Below, in pieces: positions 1 through 7,549 of a DNA stretch of 16,019 nucleotides (its first letter is position 1; each line of letters begins with the position of its first letter). Source of the DNA: an uncultured Succinatimonas sp. (lineage in GTDB: Bacteria; Pseudomonadota; Gammaproteobacteria; Enterobacterales; Succinivibrionaceae); the NCBI GenBank assembly GCA_905201175.1, contig CAJKNC010000029.1:1-16019 (forward strand), written 5' to 3'. The position numbers and the translations under genes were made by a program. The notes below the pieces were generated by a model. The model was given only the letters and a program-made list of their open reading frames with translations. It ran no database searches and was not told where the DNA came from.

Positions 1-12
1 ATTTCATAACAA

Positions 13-48
13 AACCCCATTATCAATCATGTGATCAATAATGGGGTT
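13..48. repeat. Perfect 11-bp inverted repeat upstream of dctP
   Basis: Arms AACCCCATTAT (13-23) and ATAATGGGGTT (38-48) are exact reverse complements with a 14-nt loop. On the + strand no T run follows. On the - strand the stem is followed by a mixed T/A stretch, so it could end a transcript arriving from the right or be an operator for the TRAP operon. It could also be the terminator of a gene lying just left of the window. The structure is certain; its role is not. Confidence 0.5.
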
Positions 49-121
49 CATACTAGCTTATCCCGCTTTTCCAAAATAGACAAACTTTTAATACCATTAA
101 AAAATTCATAAGGGGTTAACT

Positions 122-1117
122 ATGAGAAGCTTCAAAAAAATCTTATTAGCTGCTGCTTTAGGCTGCGCCATTTCCTCTATGACAGCTCAAGCTGCCGAAG
201 ATTTAGTATTGCGCTTTGCTAACGTTTCAACTCAATCTTCTGTTGAAGCGGGCAAAGTATTTGTTGATGTTGCCGCTAAGGAATCTAACGGCAGATTAAA
301 GATCGAACACTTCCCTAACAATATGCTAGGCGATGATCGCGTTGTTTTAGAGTCAACTCTTATGGGCGATATCGGCATGTGCCAGATCGCCACCTCAGAA
401 TTAGCCCCGCTTGTACCGGACATGAATATTTATGATGCCCCATTTATTTTCAAATCTGCTGAAGATGCCTGGAGATTTGAGGCTAGTAAATACGGCAAGC
501 AAATTGCCGATCAGTTAGAAGAGAAAAATCTTAAACTGCTGGCTGTAGCAGATCTCGGCTTCCGCAACTATACCAACAATAAGCTTCCAGTCAGAGTTCC
601 AGCTGACGTAAAAGGCCAGAAGATGCGTGTATTAAACAGCGATGTTCATATTGCCATGTGGAAGGCCTGGGGTGCAAATCCTACTCCTATGGCCTGGGGC
701 GAGGTAATTCCTGGTCTGCAGCAAGGTACCATCGACTCTCAGGAACACCCTAATGTCGGCATGCTGTCAAATAAGCTTTATGAGGTACAGCATTACATCT
801 CTTTCACTAAGCACATCTTCACTGTTCAGCCATTAGTTATGAACAAAGAGATTTTCGACAGCATGGATGAACAATTACAAAATGCCATCTTAAAAGCTGC
901 TGCCGCCTATCAGGAGACTCAGCGCAAGCTTAATCAGGAGCTCGATGCCTCTGCTGAGAAGGTTTATGAAGATTACGGCTGCGAAGTTATCCATTTAACT
1001 GATGCTGAACGTCAGCAATGGCTGGATATGGCTAAAGATAAAGGCATTTATGATTTAGTCAAAGGTCTTATGACACATCCTGAAATTGTGGATGCTGTAT
1101 TAAAGGGTGATTTCTAA
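122..1117 (+). CDS. dctP: TRAP transporter solute-binding protein, DctP family
   Basis: This is the periplasmic binding protein of a tripartite ATP-independent periplasmic transporter. It captures an organic acid and delivers it to the DctQM membrane complex. Residues 1-24 form a Sec signal peptide (basic MRSFKK, hydrophobic core, AQA cleavage site before AED). The mature part has the DctP-family pattern: GFRNYTNNK at 146-154, then KMRV at 167-170, whose Arg169 matches the conserved carboxylate-binding arginine of TRAP binding proteins. The segment DSQEHP (205-210) follows. The length of 331 is normal for the family. AAGGGG at 110-115 lies 6 nt before the ATG, a strong site, whereas dctQ has a weak one. 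Family assignment is secure. The substrate (C4-dicarboxylate, sugar acid or other) cannot be told from sequence. Confidence 0.93.
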   Translation: MRSFKKILLAAALGCAISSMTAQAAEDLVLRFANVSTQSSVEAGKVFVDVAAKESNGRLKIEHFPNNMLGDDRVVLESTLMGDIGMCQIATSELAPLVPDMNIYDAPFIFKSAEDAWRFEASKYGKQIADQLEEKNLKLLAVADLGFRNYTNNKLPVRVPADVKGQKMRVLNSDVHIAMWKAWGANPTPMAWGEVIPGLQQGTIDSQEHPNVGMLSNKLYEVQHYISFTKHIFTVQPLVMNKEIFDSMDEQLQNAILKAAAAYQETQRKLNQELDASAEKVYEDYGCEVIHLTDAERQQWLDMAKDKGIYDLVKGLMTHPEIVDAVLKGDF

Positions 1118-1127
1118 TCAATAATAT

Positions 1128-1147
1128 AGAGGAGGCCCGCCTCCTCT
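1128..1147 (+). promoter_or_regulatory. GC-rich intercistronic hairpin between dctP and dctQ
   Basis: AGAGGAGG (1128-1135) pairs perfectly with CCTCCTCT (1140-1147) around a 4-nt loop, 10 nt after the dctP stop. No T tract follows, so it is a poor intrinsic terminator. It is well placed to stop 3'-exonucleases and stabilise the dctP message, as seen in many binding-protein operons where the binding protein is made in excess. The function is inferred. Confidence 0.6.
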
Positions 1148-1222
1148 GTATCCCGCCTTAGATATTGCTATTTAATAAAAATAATAATTTAAAAAAAATT
1201 CCACGCTAAGAGTAAAAAGAGT

Positions 1223-1732
1223 ATGAAGTCATTTACTAATTTTTTAAATAATCATGTGGAAGAATACCTATGCTGCATTTTAATGTTCGTTCTCTCTATG
1301 CTTTTGATAGTACAAGTATTCTTCCGCTACTGCCTCGGACAATCTTTAACCTGGTCTGAAGAATTAGCCCGTTATATTTTCGTATGGCTTGTATATTTAG
1401 GCGTTCCTTACGGATGCTTATTGATGCGTCACATTAAAATCGATGCCGGCTTAATGCTGTTCCCTAAATTCATGAGAAAACACGTAGTGCTTATAGGCGA
1501 AATAAGCTTCTTCCTGCTGGCAATTGCCGTTGCCTACTATTCGGCCGCATTTGATTACAAACAATATAAGATTGGCTTAGTTTCTCCTGCTCTGAAAATT
1601 CCTATGTGGGTAATTTATCTGGCTCCTTTTGTTGGTTTTTCATTAGCAGCCATAAGACAGCTTCAGGTAATCGTTAAATTAGTAAAAAACAAAAACTCTG
1701 AGAATAATGTAACCGATCAAGGAGCGGCATAA
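1223..1732 (+). CDS. dctQ: TRAP transporter small membrane subunit, DctQ family
   Basis: This is the small integral membrane subunit of the TRAP transporter, which pairs with DctM in the inner membrane. At 169 residues it has the expected four hydrophobic helices, at about 15-35, 50-68, 88-108 and 128-150. The family signature SLTWSEELAR is at 41-50, just before helix 2, and a basic patch (RHIK, 69-72) follows it. The tail after 152 is polar. It starts 105 nt after dctP, with only a weak purine stretch before the ATG, so it is probably translated less than dctP. The stop codon is 3 nt from the dctM start, and the dctM ribosome binding site lies inside the end of this gene. The assignment is secure from motif, length and position. 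Confidence 0.92.
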   Translation: MKSFTNFLNNHVEEYLCCILMFVLSMLLIVQVFFRYCLGQSLTWSEELARYIFVWLVYLGVPYGCLLMRHIKIDAGLMLFPKFMRKHVVLIGEISFFLLAIAVAYYSAAFDYKQYKIGLVSPALKIPMWVIYLAPFVGFSLAAIRQLQVIVKLVKNKNSENNVTDQGAA

Positions 1733-1735
1733 AAA

Positions 1736-3019
1736 ATGGTTTCCTTAATTTTATTTGGTCTTTTAGCCCTATTCCTAATTTTAAATGCTCCTGTTGGCAT
1801 CGCCATCGGTATCAGCTCTATCGGCGCTATGATGTATGGCGGTACCTCAAGCTTGATGTCCATTCCTCAGGCTCTGGTTAACAGCGTTGACTCATTCCCT
1901 CTGCTGGCAATTCCTCTGTTTATCTTTGCCGGCGATTTAATGAGCGTCGGCGGCTTATCCTCAAGGATCCTAAATGTATGTAATGTATTTTTCGGCAGAA
2001 TCACCGGCGGACTTGCAATTGTAACTGTAGTTGTCTGCATGTTCTTTGCCGCTGTTTCAGGCTCGGCAACTGCAACTGTTGCTGCTGTAGGAACAATGGT
2101 AATTCCTACCATGCTGAGAATGGGATACAGCAAAACATTCGTACTGGCATTAATTACAACCGCAGGATCCCTCGGAGTAATTATCCCGCCCTCAATTCCT
2201 ATGGTAATTTTCGGCGTAGCTACAGGTGCTTCAGTTACCTCGATGTTTATGGGCGGATTTTTACCAGGCATATTAATTGGTGTAGCATTAATTTCATATT
2301 GCTATTTTCATTCCAAAAAGGCTGGTATAAACGGCTTGTCTGATCCGCTGACTAAAGAGCAGGCCTTAAAAGCAATTTGGGATGCCAAATGGGCTTTAAT
2401 AAACCCGATTCTTATTTTAGGCGGTATTTATTTAGGCGTATTCACTCCGACTGAGGCTGCAGCCGTTGCTGTCGGCTATGCTCTGGTTTGCGGATTATTC
2501 TTCCACAGAGAATTAACCTTCAAATCACTTGTAGGTGCGTTAAAAAGCTCCTGCTCAACAACCGGTACTGCCATGATTATTATCGGCTTTGCTACCTCAT
2601 TCTCTAAGGTTTTAACTCTGGCCCATATTCCTGAGCTAGTTGCCGACGGCTTACTCTCCTTCAGCTCAAATAAGATCATTATCTTATTACTGATTTGCAC
2701 CTTGCTGCTGATAGTCGGCTGCTTTATGGATGCTACCCCGGCAATTTTGATTTTAGGCCCTATTTTATTGCCTGTAACTCAGTCAATCGGCGTTGATGTA
2801 GTTCACTATGGCTTAATTTTCACTACAAGCGTCGCTATCGGCTACACAACACCTCCTTTAGGCACAAACCTGTTTGTATGCTCTCGTATAGCAAATGAGC
2901 CTGTTGAAGTAATTCTAAAGGGAATGATGCCATTCTTTGCAATCCTCATAGGCTGCTTATTGATGATTACATTCATCCCTTCAATTGTCATGTTCCTGCC
3001 AAACATGCTTGCTAAGTAA
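1736..3019 (+). CDS. dctM: TRAP transporter large permease subunit, DctM family
   Basis: This is the large transport subunit, which carries the substrate across the inner membrane using an ion gradient. At 427 residues it has the family's usual size and is hydrophobic throughout, with about 11-12 predicted helices. Recognisable DctM motifs are AAVSGSATATVAAVG (105-119), GVIIPPSIPMVIFG (147-160), GVFTPTEAAAVAVGY (234-248), GCFMDATPAILILGP (328-342) and YTTPPLGTNLFV (370-381). The two PP-containing segments are the re-entrant motifs of the two inverted repeats of this superfamily. AAGGAG at 1719-1724 lies 11 nt before the ATG, inside dctQ. DctQ and DctM are separate proteins here, not the fused form found in some TRAP systems. 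Confidence 0.94.
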   Translation: MVSLILFGLLALFLILNAPVGIAIGISSIGAMMYGGTSSLMSIPQALVNSVDSFPLLAIPLFIFAGDLMSVGGLSSRILNVCNVFFGRITGGLAIVTVVVCMFFAAVSGSATATVAAVGTMVIPTMLRMGYSKTFVLALITTAGSLGVIIPPSIPMVIFGVATGASVTSMFMGGFLPGILIGVALISYCYFHSKKAGINGLSDPLTKEQALKAIWDAKWALINPILILGGIYLGVFTPTEAAAVAVGYALVCGLFFHRELTFKSLVGALKSSCSTTGTAMIIIGFATSFSKVLTLAHIPELVADGLLSFSSNKIIILLLICTLLLIVGCFMDATPAILILGPILLPVTQSIGVDVVHYGLIFTTSVAIGYTTPPLGTNLFVCSRIANEPVEVILKGMMPFFAILIGCLLMITFIPSIVMFLPNMLAK

Positions 3020-3028
3020 AAATCCAAA

Positions 3029-3056
3029 GGCCTCTGCCTTACTCCGCGCAGAGGCC
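3029..3056 (+). terminator. Hairpin after dctM, first of two
   Basis: GGCCTCTGC (3029-3037) pairs exactly with GCAGAGGCC (3048-3056) over a 10-nt loop, 9 nt past the dctM stop. Only CTTC follows, with no U run, so it alone is a weak terminator. It may serve as a 3'-end stability structure ahead of the stronger terminator at 3091-3122. Confidence 0.55.
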
Positions 3057-3090
3057 CTTCAAAATGACACACGGCAGTTGTCAAAGTTTT

Positions 3091-3122
3091 AGGTACCTTA
3101 CGCAGGTTTGGTACCTTTTTTT
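3091..3122 (+). terminator. Rho-independent terminator of the dctPQM operon
   Basis: AGGTACC (3091-3097) pairs with GGTACCT (3110-3116) over a 12-nt loop, and T residues run without a break from 3116 to 3122. Stem plus U tract make this a convincing intrinsic terminator for the + strand transport operon. Confidence 0.8.
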
Positions 3123-3414
3123 AGCTGCAGCCTGTTAAACAATGCATATTTTTTATCAGGCATTATTCACTTATAAGTGCGCAGTTATTTAAAAGCTGAC
3201 AGAGATATCTGAATTACACCTTGCTAAATTAAGCTGCTTTATGAAATTTGCCTACAGCTAAAGCTATTCTTTACAATTACTGCCGCACTTTCTAAATAAG
3301 CTTACTGTCTGATTGACAGATCTTCATCTGCACTCTTAGCCGTAAAACTTATGGAGATGCCTTGATTATTCAAGCTGCAGCATAAAGCCTGGCTGAATTT
3401 AAGTAAATATTATT
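3123..3414. other. Gene-free spacer with small dyads
   Basis: No open frame of useful length survives in any frame on either strand; stops are frequent. Structure present: a perfect 12-bp palindrome CACTTATAAGTG (3168-3179), CTGTC/GACAG (3305-3309/3315-3319) and CTTGA/TCAAG (3361-3365/3370-3374). It is bounded by the dctM terminator on the left and the htpX terminator on the right. No convincing promoter was found. Confidence 0.5.
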
Positions 3415-3438
3415 AGAGCCTGATTTTATTCAGGCTCT
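3415..3438 (-). terminator. Terminator of htpX, possibly bidirectional
   Basis: AGAGCCTGA (3415-3423) pairs exactly with TCAGGCTCT (3430-3438), with a 6-nt loop. It lies about 20 nt after the htpX stop on the - strand and is followed there by an AT-rich run, AATAATATTTACTT. On the + strand the stem is followed by TTGTTTATATTTA, so it could also stop transcription from the left. Confidence 0.65.
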
Positions 3439-3458
3439 TGTTTATATTTATAAGCTGG

Positions 3459-4352
3459 TTAAATATTAAGGCTGCGCAAAGCTTCAATGCGCTTTTCAAG
3501 CGGCGGATGAGAGGAGAATAAAGAGGCTAGATCTGCAGAATTGATGCATAAGGCCTGCATAGAGGCTCTCTGGGCAGCCTGAGGCTGAACGCCTCTTTGC
3601 AGAGCCTGCAGAGCATGGATCATAGTGCTGCGGCCTGCAAGCGCTGCAGAGCCTGCATCAGCGCGGTACTCGCGATAACGAGAGAACCACATTAAAATTA
3701 AGGTAGCGCCGATGCCGAAAATAATCTGCATAATAGAATTTATAAGATAAAACATCATGAAATTGCCGCTGCTGCTGCCCTCTTCTTCATCACGATTGCT
3801 CATAGCCTGAACGGCAAATTGAGAAACAATATAGGAGAAGAAATATACAAAGGTATTTAATACGCCCTGCAGCAGAGTCATAGTTACCATATCGCCATTT
3901 TGAATATGGGAAATCTCATGACCGATAACGCCCCTGATCTCCTCTTCAGTCATGGAATCTAAAAGACCTGTAGATACGGCTACTAAGGCATTATCCTTAC
4001 TTGCGCCAGTTGCAAAAGCATTAGGATCCGGACTTTGATAAATGCCTACTTCAGGCATATTAAATCCGCAGCGGCCTGCAAACTCAGCTACAGTGTTATA
4101 AACCAACCGCTCCTGATAGGTGCTAGGGTTATTGATAATCTGCACGCCGTAAGCTGTCTTGCACATAGTCTTAGACATAAATAGAGAAATAACGGAGCCC
4201 ACACAGCCGTAAATGGCGCACATGATCAAAAGACCTGTGTATGAGCCTCCTGATAAGCGGATCCCCAAAAGGCTCATAATAATGGAACCGACAATGCTGA
4301 CTACCAGTAAAACTGCAAGCTGCATCGCCAAAAATAATAAAATTCGCTTCAT
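3459..4352 (-). CDS. htpX: Membrane zinc metalloprotease HtpX (M48B)
   Basis: HtpX is an inner-membrane zinc endopeptidase. It degrades misfolded membrane proteins in concert with FtsH, with the active site on the cytoplasmic side. The zinc-binding HEISH motif is at 145-149 (His145, catalytic Glu146, His149), and the third ligand is probably Glu228 in SRYREYRADAGSA (224-236). Hydrophobic helices lie near 3-29, 37-58, 155-180 and 198-222. The C-terminal FSSHPPLEKRIEAL (279-292) is typical of the M48 family. The length of 297 is close to E. coli HtpX (293). AAGGAG at 4359-4364 supports the start. The gene stands alone, divergent from the membrane-protein gene at 4551, with its own promoter carrying a CTTGAAA element. 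In E. coli htpX responds to heat and envelope stress. Confidence 0.95.
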   Translation of the reverse strand: MKRILLFLAMQLAVLLVVSIVGSIIMSLLGIRLSGGSYTGLLIMCAIYGCVGSVISLFMSKTMCKTAYGVQIINNPSTYQERLVYNTVAEFAGRCGFNMPEVGIYQSPDPNAFATGASKDNALVAVSTGLLDSMTEEEIRGVIGHEISHIQNGDMVTMTLLQGVLNTFVYFFSYIVSQFAVQAMSNRDEEEGSSSGNFMMFYLINSIMQIIFGIGATLILMWFSRYREYRADAGSAALAGRSTMIHALQALQRGVQPQAAQRASMQALCINSADLASLFSSHPPLEKRIEALRSLNI

Positions 4353-4381
4353 TAGCTGCTCCTTATAAAAGATTAATTTGT

Positions 4382-4411
4382 ATTTTGCTGATTACTTTTT
4401 TAAATTTCAAG
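4382..4411 (-). promoter_or_regulatory. Putative htpX promoter with CTTGAAA -35 element
   Basis: Read on the - strand, TTGAAA (4410-4405) is followed after exactly 17 nt by CAAAAT (4387-4382), a plausible sigma70 pair. With the preceding C, the -35 box is CTTGAAA, which equals the sigma32 consensus. The sigma32 -10 box (CCCCAT-like) is not visible, so heat-shock control is only a possibility. Confidence 0.45.
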
Positions 4412-4519
4412 ACACTATATTATTTATGGTATTTTTTCGCAGAAAATTCTCTAAAAATAAACATTTTCATAAAAAAATAAGCAGAAAAATCTAAAGATGT
4501 ATTATTTTTTGGATACAGC

Positions 4520-4525
4520 TATAAT
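4520..4525 (+). promoter_or_regulatory. Putative -10 box for the 4551 gene
   Basis: A perfect TATAAT lies 25 nt before the ATG at 4551, with AAGGAAGG (4540-4547) as ribosome binding site. No good -35 hexamer is seen at the expected distance. Confidence 0.5.
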
Positions 4526-4550
4526 GGTTTTAATTACATAAGGAAGGTCT

Positions 4551-5090
4551 ATGCATCAAAATCAAGTCGCCATTTCAAGCTCTTTAGCTGTAGCTGGGCA
4601 TCGCACGATTGAATATAAATCAAATTATATTTTTGTAGGTGAAGGTCCTGATGAAGAAAGTGCCAAAAATGCACTTACAGAATTTGCTTATCAGCATAAT
4701 GCTAATGCCATTTTAGACTATAAGCTCACCTGCCATAAGCATAAATTCAGCAAGAAGAATCGTTATGCAGCCTCAGGTGCTGCCGCTATCATAGGCGGAG
4801 ATGTCTATAAAATGAAAAACGGCCTGCATATCAATATCGATAAAAAATTCCTGCGCGTAAATTCGCCTAATGCCGTGCAGATCCGCTATTTAGCAGTTCT
4901 CTTTATAAGCCTGCTCTTTATAGCTACTCCTATCTTTATAAGAATAGCGCAAAGACTTGGCCTAAGTGCAGGTATAGGCCTTGCGGCTGGTGCTCTGTGC
5001 GCACTGGCGCTTTTAGCAATTCTGCTTTTTTATTTCCCTAACAAAAAGCTCAGCTATTTAATCGCCGTCCGCCATCGGCATTCCATTTAA
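4551..5090 (+). CDS. Unrecognised protein with two C-terminal membrane helices
   Basis: The family is not recognised. The 179-residue protein has a soluble N-terminal part (about 1-105) and two hydrophobic helices at about 111-130 and 138-162, ending in a short polar tail. There is no signal peptide. The N-terminal part contains ALTEFAYQHNANAILDYKL (41-59), then a basic Cys/His stretch (61-71) and a small-residue AASGAAAIIGG (73-83). The ANA(I/V) pattern after a helix, followed by a strand, recalls YbjQ-type small domains, but this is a weak impression. AAGGAAGG at 4540-4547 and an upstream TATAAT support expression. Its last 33 bp overlap the convergent gene 5058-6389 on the opposite strand. 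It may be an inner-membrane accessory protein; no function is assigned. Confidence 0.7.
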   Translation: MHQNQVAISSSLAVAGHRTIEYKSNYIFVGEGPDEESAKNALTEFAYQHNANAILDYKLTCHKHKFSKKNRYAASGAAAIIGGDVYKMKNGLHINIDKKFLRVNSPNAVQIRYLAVLFISLLFIATPIFIRIAQRLGLSAGIGLAAGALCALALLAILLFYFPNKKLSYLIAVRHRHSI

Positions 5091-6389
5091 GGTAAAATTT
5101 CCCTGCTTAAGCTCAATGACGGTGTGATATTGCTCACCGTCAAAATCTACGGCTTTTCGTGCAACCTGCATCTTTAAGGCCTGTGCATAATCATCCCTTA
5201 AGAATTCAGATACGATCTGCTTGCCTGCCTCACCCTCAAAACGCGCATACAAGGAGCCAGGCTCTAATTTAGCTGAGCTTATTTTTGCCTTAATTTCACC
5301 CTTGCCTTTTAAAGCTTCATGCTTATGGCTATAGCCAAAAGAATTAAGCGTAAATACTGGACTTGCGCTGATATAAGATAAAAACTCAGGAATGGTGGTT
5401 TTGCCCTTTAATATTCTTTTAAAAAGCCCTGTAAAATCAGCTCTGGCAAAGTTGACGTCAAAATGCAGATTATCCATTCTATATAATTCCTGCCTTTGAT
5501 TATCGCGCACTGCCGGGAAAGCAAAAGCAAAATTAGCAAAACCGTCTACGGATAAGGCCTGTCTTTTGGCTGCATCAGCTTCATCTAAGGATATATTCAA
5601 TGAGGCATCGCTAAGCGACACTCCCTCGCGTACTGAGGGATCATTAACTTTTTCATCCGGAGAAAAACCGATTAAATATAAGGTAGAAGCTTCTGCCTGC
5701 AATTCTTTTAAAGCTAGGCTTAAATTATCAATTTTTAAAGAGCCCTGTGCATATTCAGGCTTACTTTTAAGCACTAGCCCCTTTAAAATCAGCTTATAGG
5801 CGTCTTCCTGATTGTATTTAATGCTTGATTTGCAGGCTAAGCCGCCAAAGGCTAATTCCGCAGCCGCTGAATTTTGAGATAAAAGCTTAAGATATAAGGA
5901 GCTCTCTCCTATTTGGCACAGGCTGTCATTTAAGGGTAAATTGAAGGCATCAATCTTAAACGCTCCCTGAGCTGCCAAAGAAAATAAAGAGGCCTCGGCT
6001 TTTCCCTGATAATTAATCGGCTTTAAATTAAGCTTGGCTAGTATACTGTCAAAATTTCCGATATTAGGTGATTTTTTTAGCTCAAAGGAAGCATTAAATA
6101 AGCCTAAATTCAGTTCATAATCACAAGCTGTCTTAAGCTTTTTCACGCTTAAATTATTATCAGGCAAATCTAATGAAAAGAAGATTTTCCCTTTCCTTTG
6201 AGTAAAGTCCTTATAATCTACGCTAGCTTCAAGCTTAGCCTGAGGAAACTTTTGATTAATTTTTGCAATCACGCTTTCAAGACGGCTGTCAAAAATATTT
6301 CCTGCTATATAGATGCCTGCCACGCCTAGGACTAAAGCTAAGGTAAATATAATCAGGGCTATTAAAGCCCCGATTTTAAGCTTATTCAT
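5058..6389 (-). CDS. DUF945/YdgA-like single-pass envelope protein
   Basis: Residues 7-30 form one N-terminal transmembrane helix or uncleaved signal anchor. The remaining ~410 residues are a soluble, probably periplasmic domain with many alternating beta-strand stretches (for example SLYLKLLSQ, DASLNISLDE, FANFAFAFP). The C-terminal pattern, a Y-x-T-V-I strand followed by GNFTLNGMPM (430-439), resembles the DUF945 proteins YdgA and YihF of E. coli, whose length (roughly 480-500) is somewhat greater. The assignment rests on architecture and this motif, so it is moderate. It is the last gene of the probable mlaA-tyrA-ydgA operon, 20 bp after tyrA, with only a weak CAGG before the ATG. Its 3' end overlaps the convergent gene 4551-5090. 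The molecular function of the family is not established; an envelope role is likely. Confidence 0.72.
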   Translation of the reverse strand: MNKLKIGALIALIIFTLALVLGVAGIYIAGNIFDSRLESVIAKINQKFPQAKLEASVDYKDFTQRKGKIFFSLDLPDNNLSVKKLKTACDYELNLGLFNASFELKKSPNIGNFDSILAKLNLKPINYQGKAEASLFSLAAQGAFKIDAFNLPLNDSLCQIGESSLYLKLLSQNSAAAELAFGGLACKSSIKYNQEDAYKLILKGLVLKSKPEYAQGSLKIDNLSLALKELQAEASTLYLIGFSPDEKVNDPSVREGVSLSDASLNISLDEADAAKRQALSVDGFANFAFAFPAVRDNQRQELYRMDNLHFDVNFARADFTGLFKRILKGKTTIPEFLSYISASPVFTLNSFGYSHKHEALKGKGEIKAKISSAKLEPGSLYARFEGEAGKQIVSEFLRDDYAQALKMQVARKAVDFDGEQYHTVIELKQGNFTLNGMPMADGD

Positions 6390-6409
6390 AATGAAAAATA
6401 CCTGAATAT

Positions 6410-7543
6410 TTAAAAACTTATTTTTTCATCTTGAAGCTTAGCTAAAAGATTGCCGCTTTCTTTTAAAAAGATTCCAGCATAATCGCCGAAAAACTCGCGC
6501 GCTTTTAAGAAATTGCGGGTAAAAGCTTCCGTATCCTTTGCCGCGACTAAATCAAGCTCCGGCTTGAGGTTCTCTATATAAGCCTTGATGAGCTCATAAT
6601 TCTGCTCTGAAGACATAATAATATCTGCATAAAGGCGCGGATCCTGAGCAAACAAACGGCCAACCATCATCAGCTCTAAACGATAAATAGGCGAGCTTAG
6701 CTGTAAGATTTGATGCAGCTGCGGATTTAAGCTTGCTAAAAAAGTACCGTAAGCATAGGTGGTGAAGTGACGCAAAGCCTGAATAATGCTCATAGCCTTA
6801 TCATGCTCGCAAGCCTTGCATTTTACAATGCGCGCTCCCCACAGCTTAAACTGCTCTACTAAAAATCGGCTTTCCTCTTCATAACGCTCAGGGACGGTAA
6901 CAATAACCTGCTTGACTAAGCTTTTGACATCCGGGCCAAACATAGGGTGCAGGCCTAATACAGGTCCCTGATGATATTCCATCATAGCCTTTACGATAGG
7001 CTCTTTTACCGAGGTAAAATCACATAAAGTCATATCCTTGCGCAATAAAGGAGCTAGCTGCCTGATAACCTCGATAGTAATGTCAATCGGAACTGTAACG
7101 ATTACCGCCTTAGCTTTCTTTAAATACTCAGGAGCTTTATCCCAGCCTCTGTGGCCAAAGGAATGAACTACATAGCCTGAATTTTCAAAATACTGCGTAA
7201 AAATACGCCCCATTCCGCCGTTGCCGCCGACAATGACGATTTCGCCGTCGCCTTTTAAAATTTTAGCAAAGGAGCCGATGCTGTTGCCGCGATATGACTC
7301 GCGCAAAATACGCCGCCATAAATCAGCAGCTAAATTCTCCGGCAGTCCATGTTCCTGCGCATATTCCTCAACATGAGATAAAATTGCATTCTCTCGATTA
7401 ACAGAATATGCCGCTGATCCTAAGCTGTTTTTGACGGCGCTGGCCTTAGCTACTAATTCACGCCGATGCTTAAGCTTTAAAATCAGCTCTTCATCTAGCT
7501 TATCAATTTCAGAGCGGATTTCTTCTAAATTATTTTGATTCAT
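6410..7543 (-). CDS. tyrA: Bifunctional chorismate mutase/prephenate dehydrogenase (T-protein)
   Basis: TyrA converts chorismate to prephenate and then oxidatively decarboxylates it with NAD+ to 4-hydroxyphenylpyruvate, the precursor of tyrosine. The N-terminal AroQ-type chorismate mutase spans about 1-90 and shows Arg10, Arg27, Lys38 and Arg50/Glu51 in the expected places. The dehydrogenase follows, with the nucleotide-binding loop IVGGNGGMG (104-112), the catalytic-histidine segment GLHPMFGP (197-204, His199), ALRHFTTYAYG (256-266) and the strongly conserved SSPIYRLEL (283-291) through MVGRLFAQDP. Its 377 residues match E. coli TyrA (373). It starts 6 bp after the mlaA stop without a clear Shine-Dalgarno sequence, so it is probably translationally coupled to mlaA. 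No TyrR box was seen. Confidence 0.96.
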   Translation of the reverse strand: MNQNNLEEIRSEIDKLDEELILKLKHRRELVAKASAVKNSLGSAAYSVNRENAILSHVEEYAQEHGLPENLAADLWRRILRESYRGNSIGSFAKILKGDGEIVIVGGNGGMGRIFTQYFENSGYVVHSFGHRGWDKAPEYLKKAKAVIVTVPIDITIEVIRQLAPLLRKDMTLCDFTSVKEPIVKAMMEYHQGPVLGLHPMFGPDVKSLVKQVIVTVPERYEEESRFLVEQFKLWGARIVKCKACEHDKAMSIIQALRHFTTYAYGTFLASLNPQLHQILQLSSPIYRLELMMVGRLFAQDPRLYADIIMSSEQNYELIKAYIENLKPELDLVAAKDTEAFTRNFLKAREFFGDYAGIFLKESGNLLAKLQDEKISF

Positions 7544-7549
7544 AAAATT

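Noticed and set aside
25..48. CRP-like half site ATGTGATC upstream of dctP
   Set aside because: The matching second half (GATCACAT) is absent; the same bases lie in the loop of the inverted repeat at 13-48.
77..105. TAGACA-N17-AAAAAT as a promoter for dctP
   Set aside because: The start site would fall at about 112, inside the ribosome binding site at 110-115, leaving no usable leader.
1867..2271. Long open frame antisense to dctM on the - strand (134 codons)
   Set aside because: It lies wholly inside dctM, its translation shows no plausible fold or family, and dctM is beyond doubt; it is a shadow of codon bias.
3313..3318. TTGACA in the gap as a -35 box for a small RNA
   Set aside because: No TATAAT-like hexamer lies 16-18 nt downstream.
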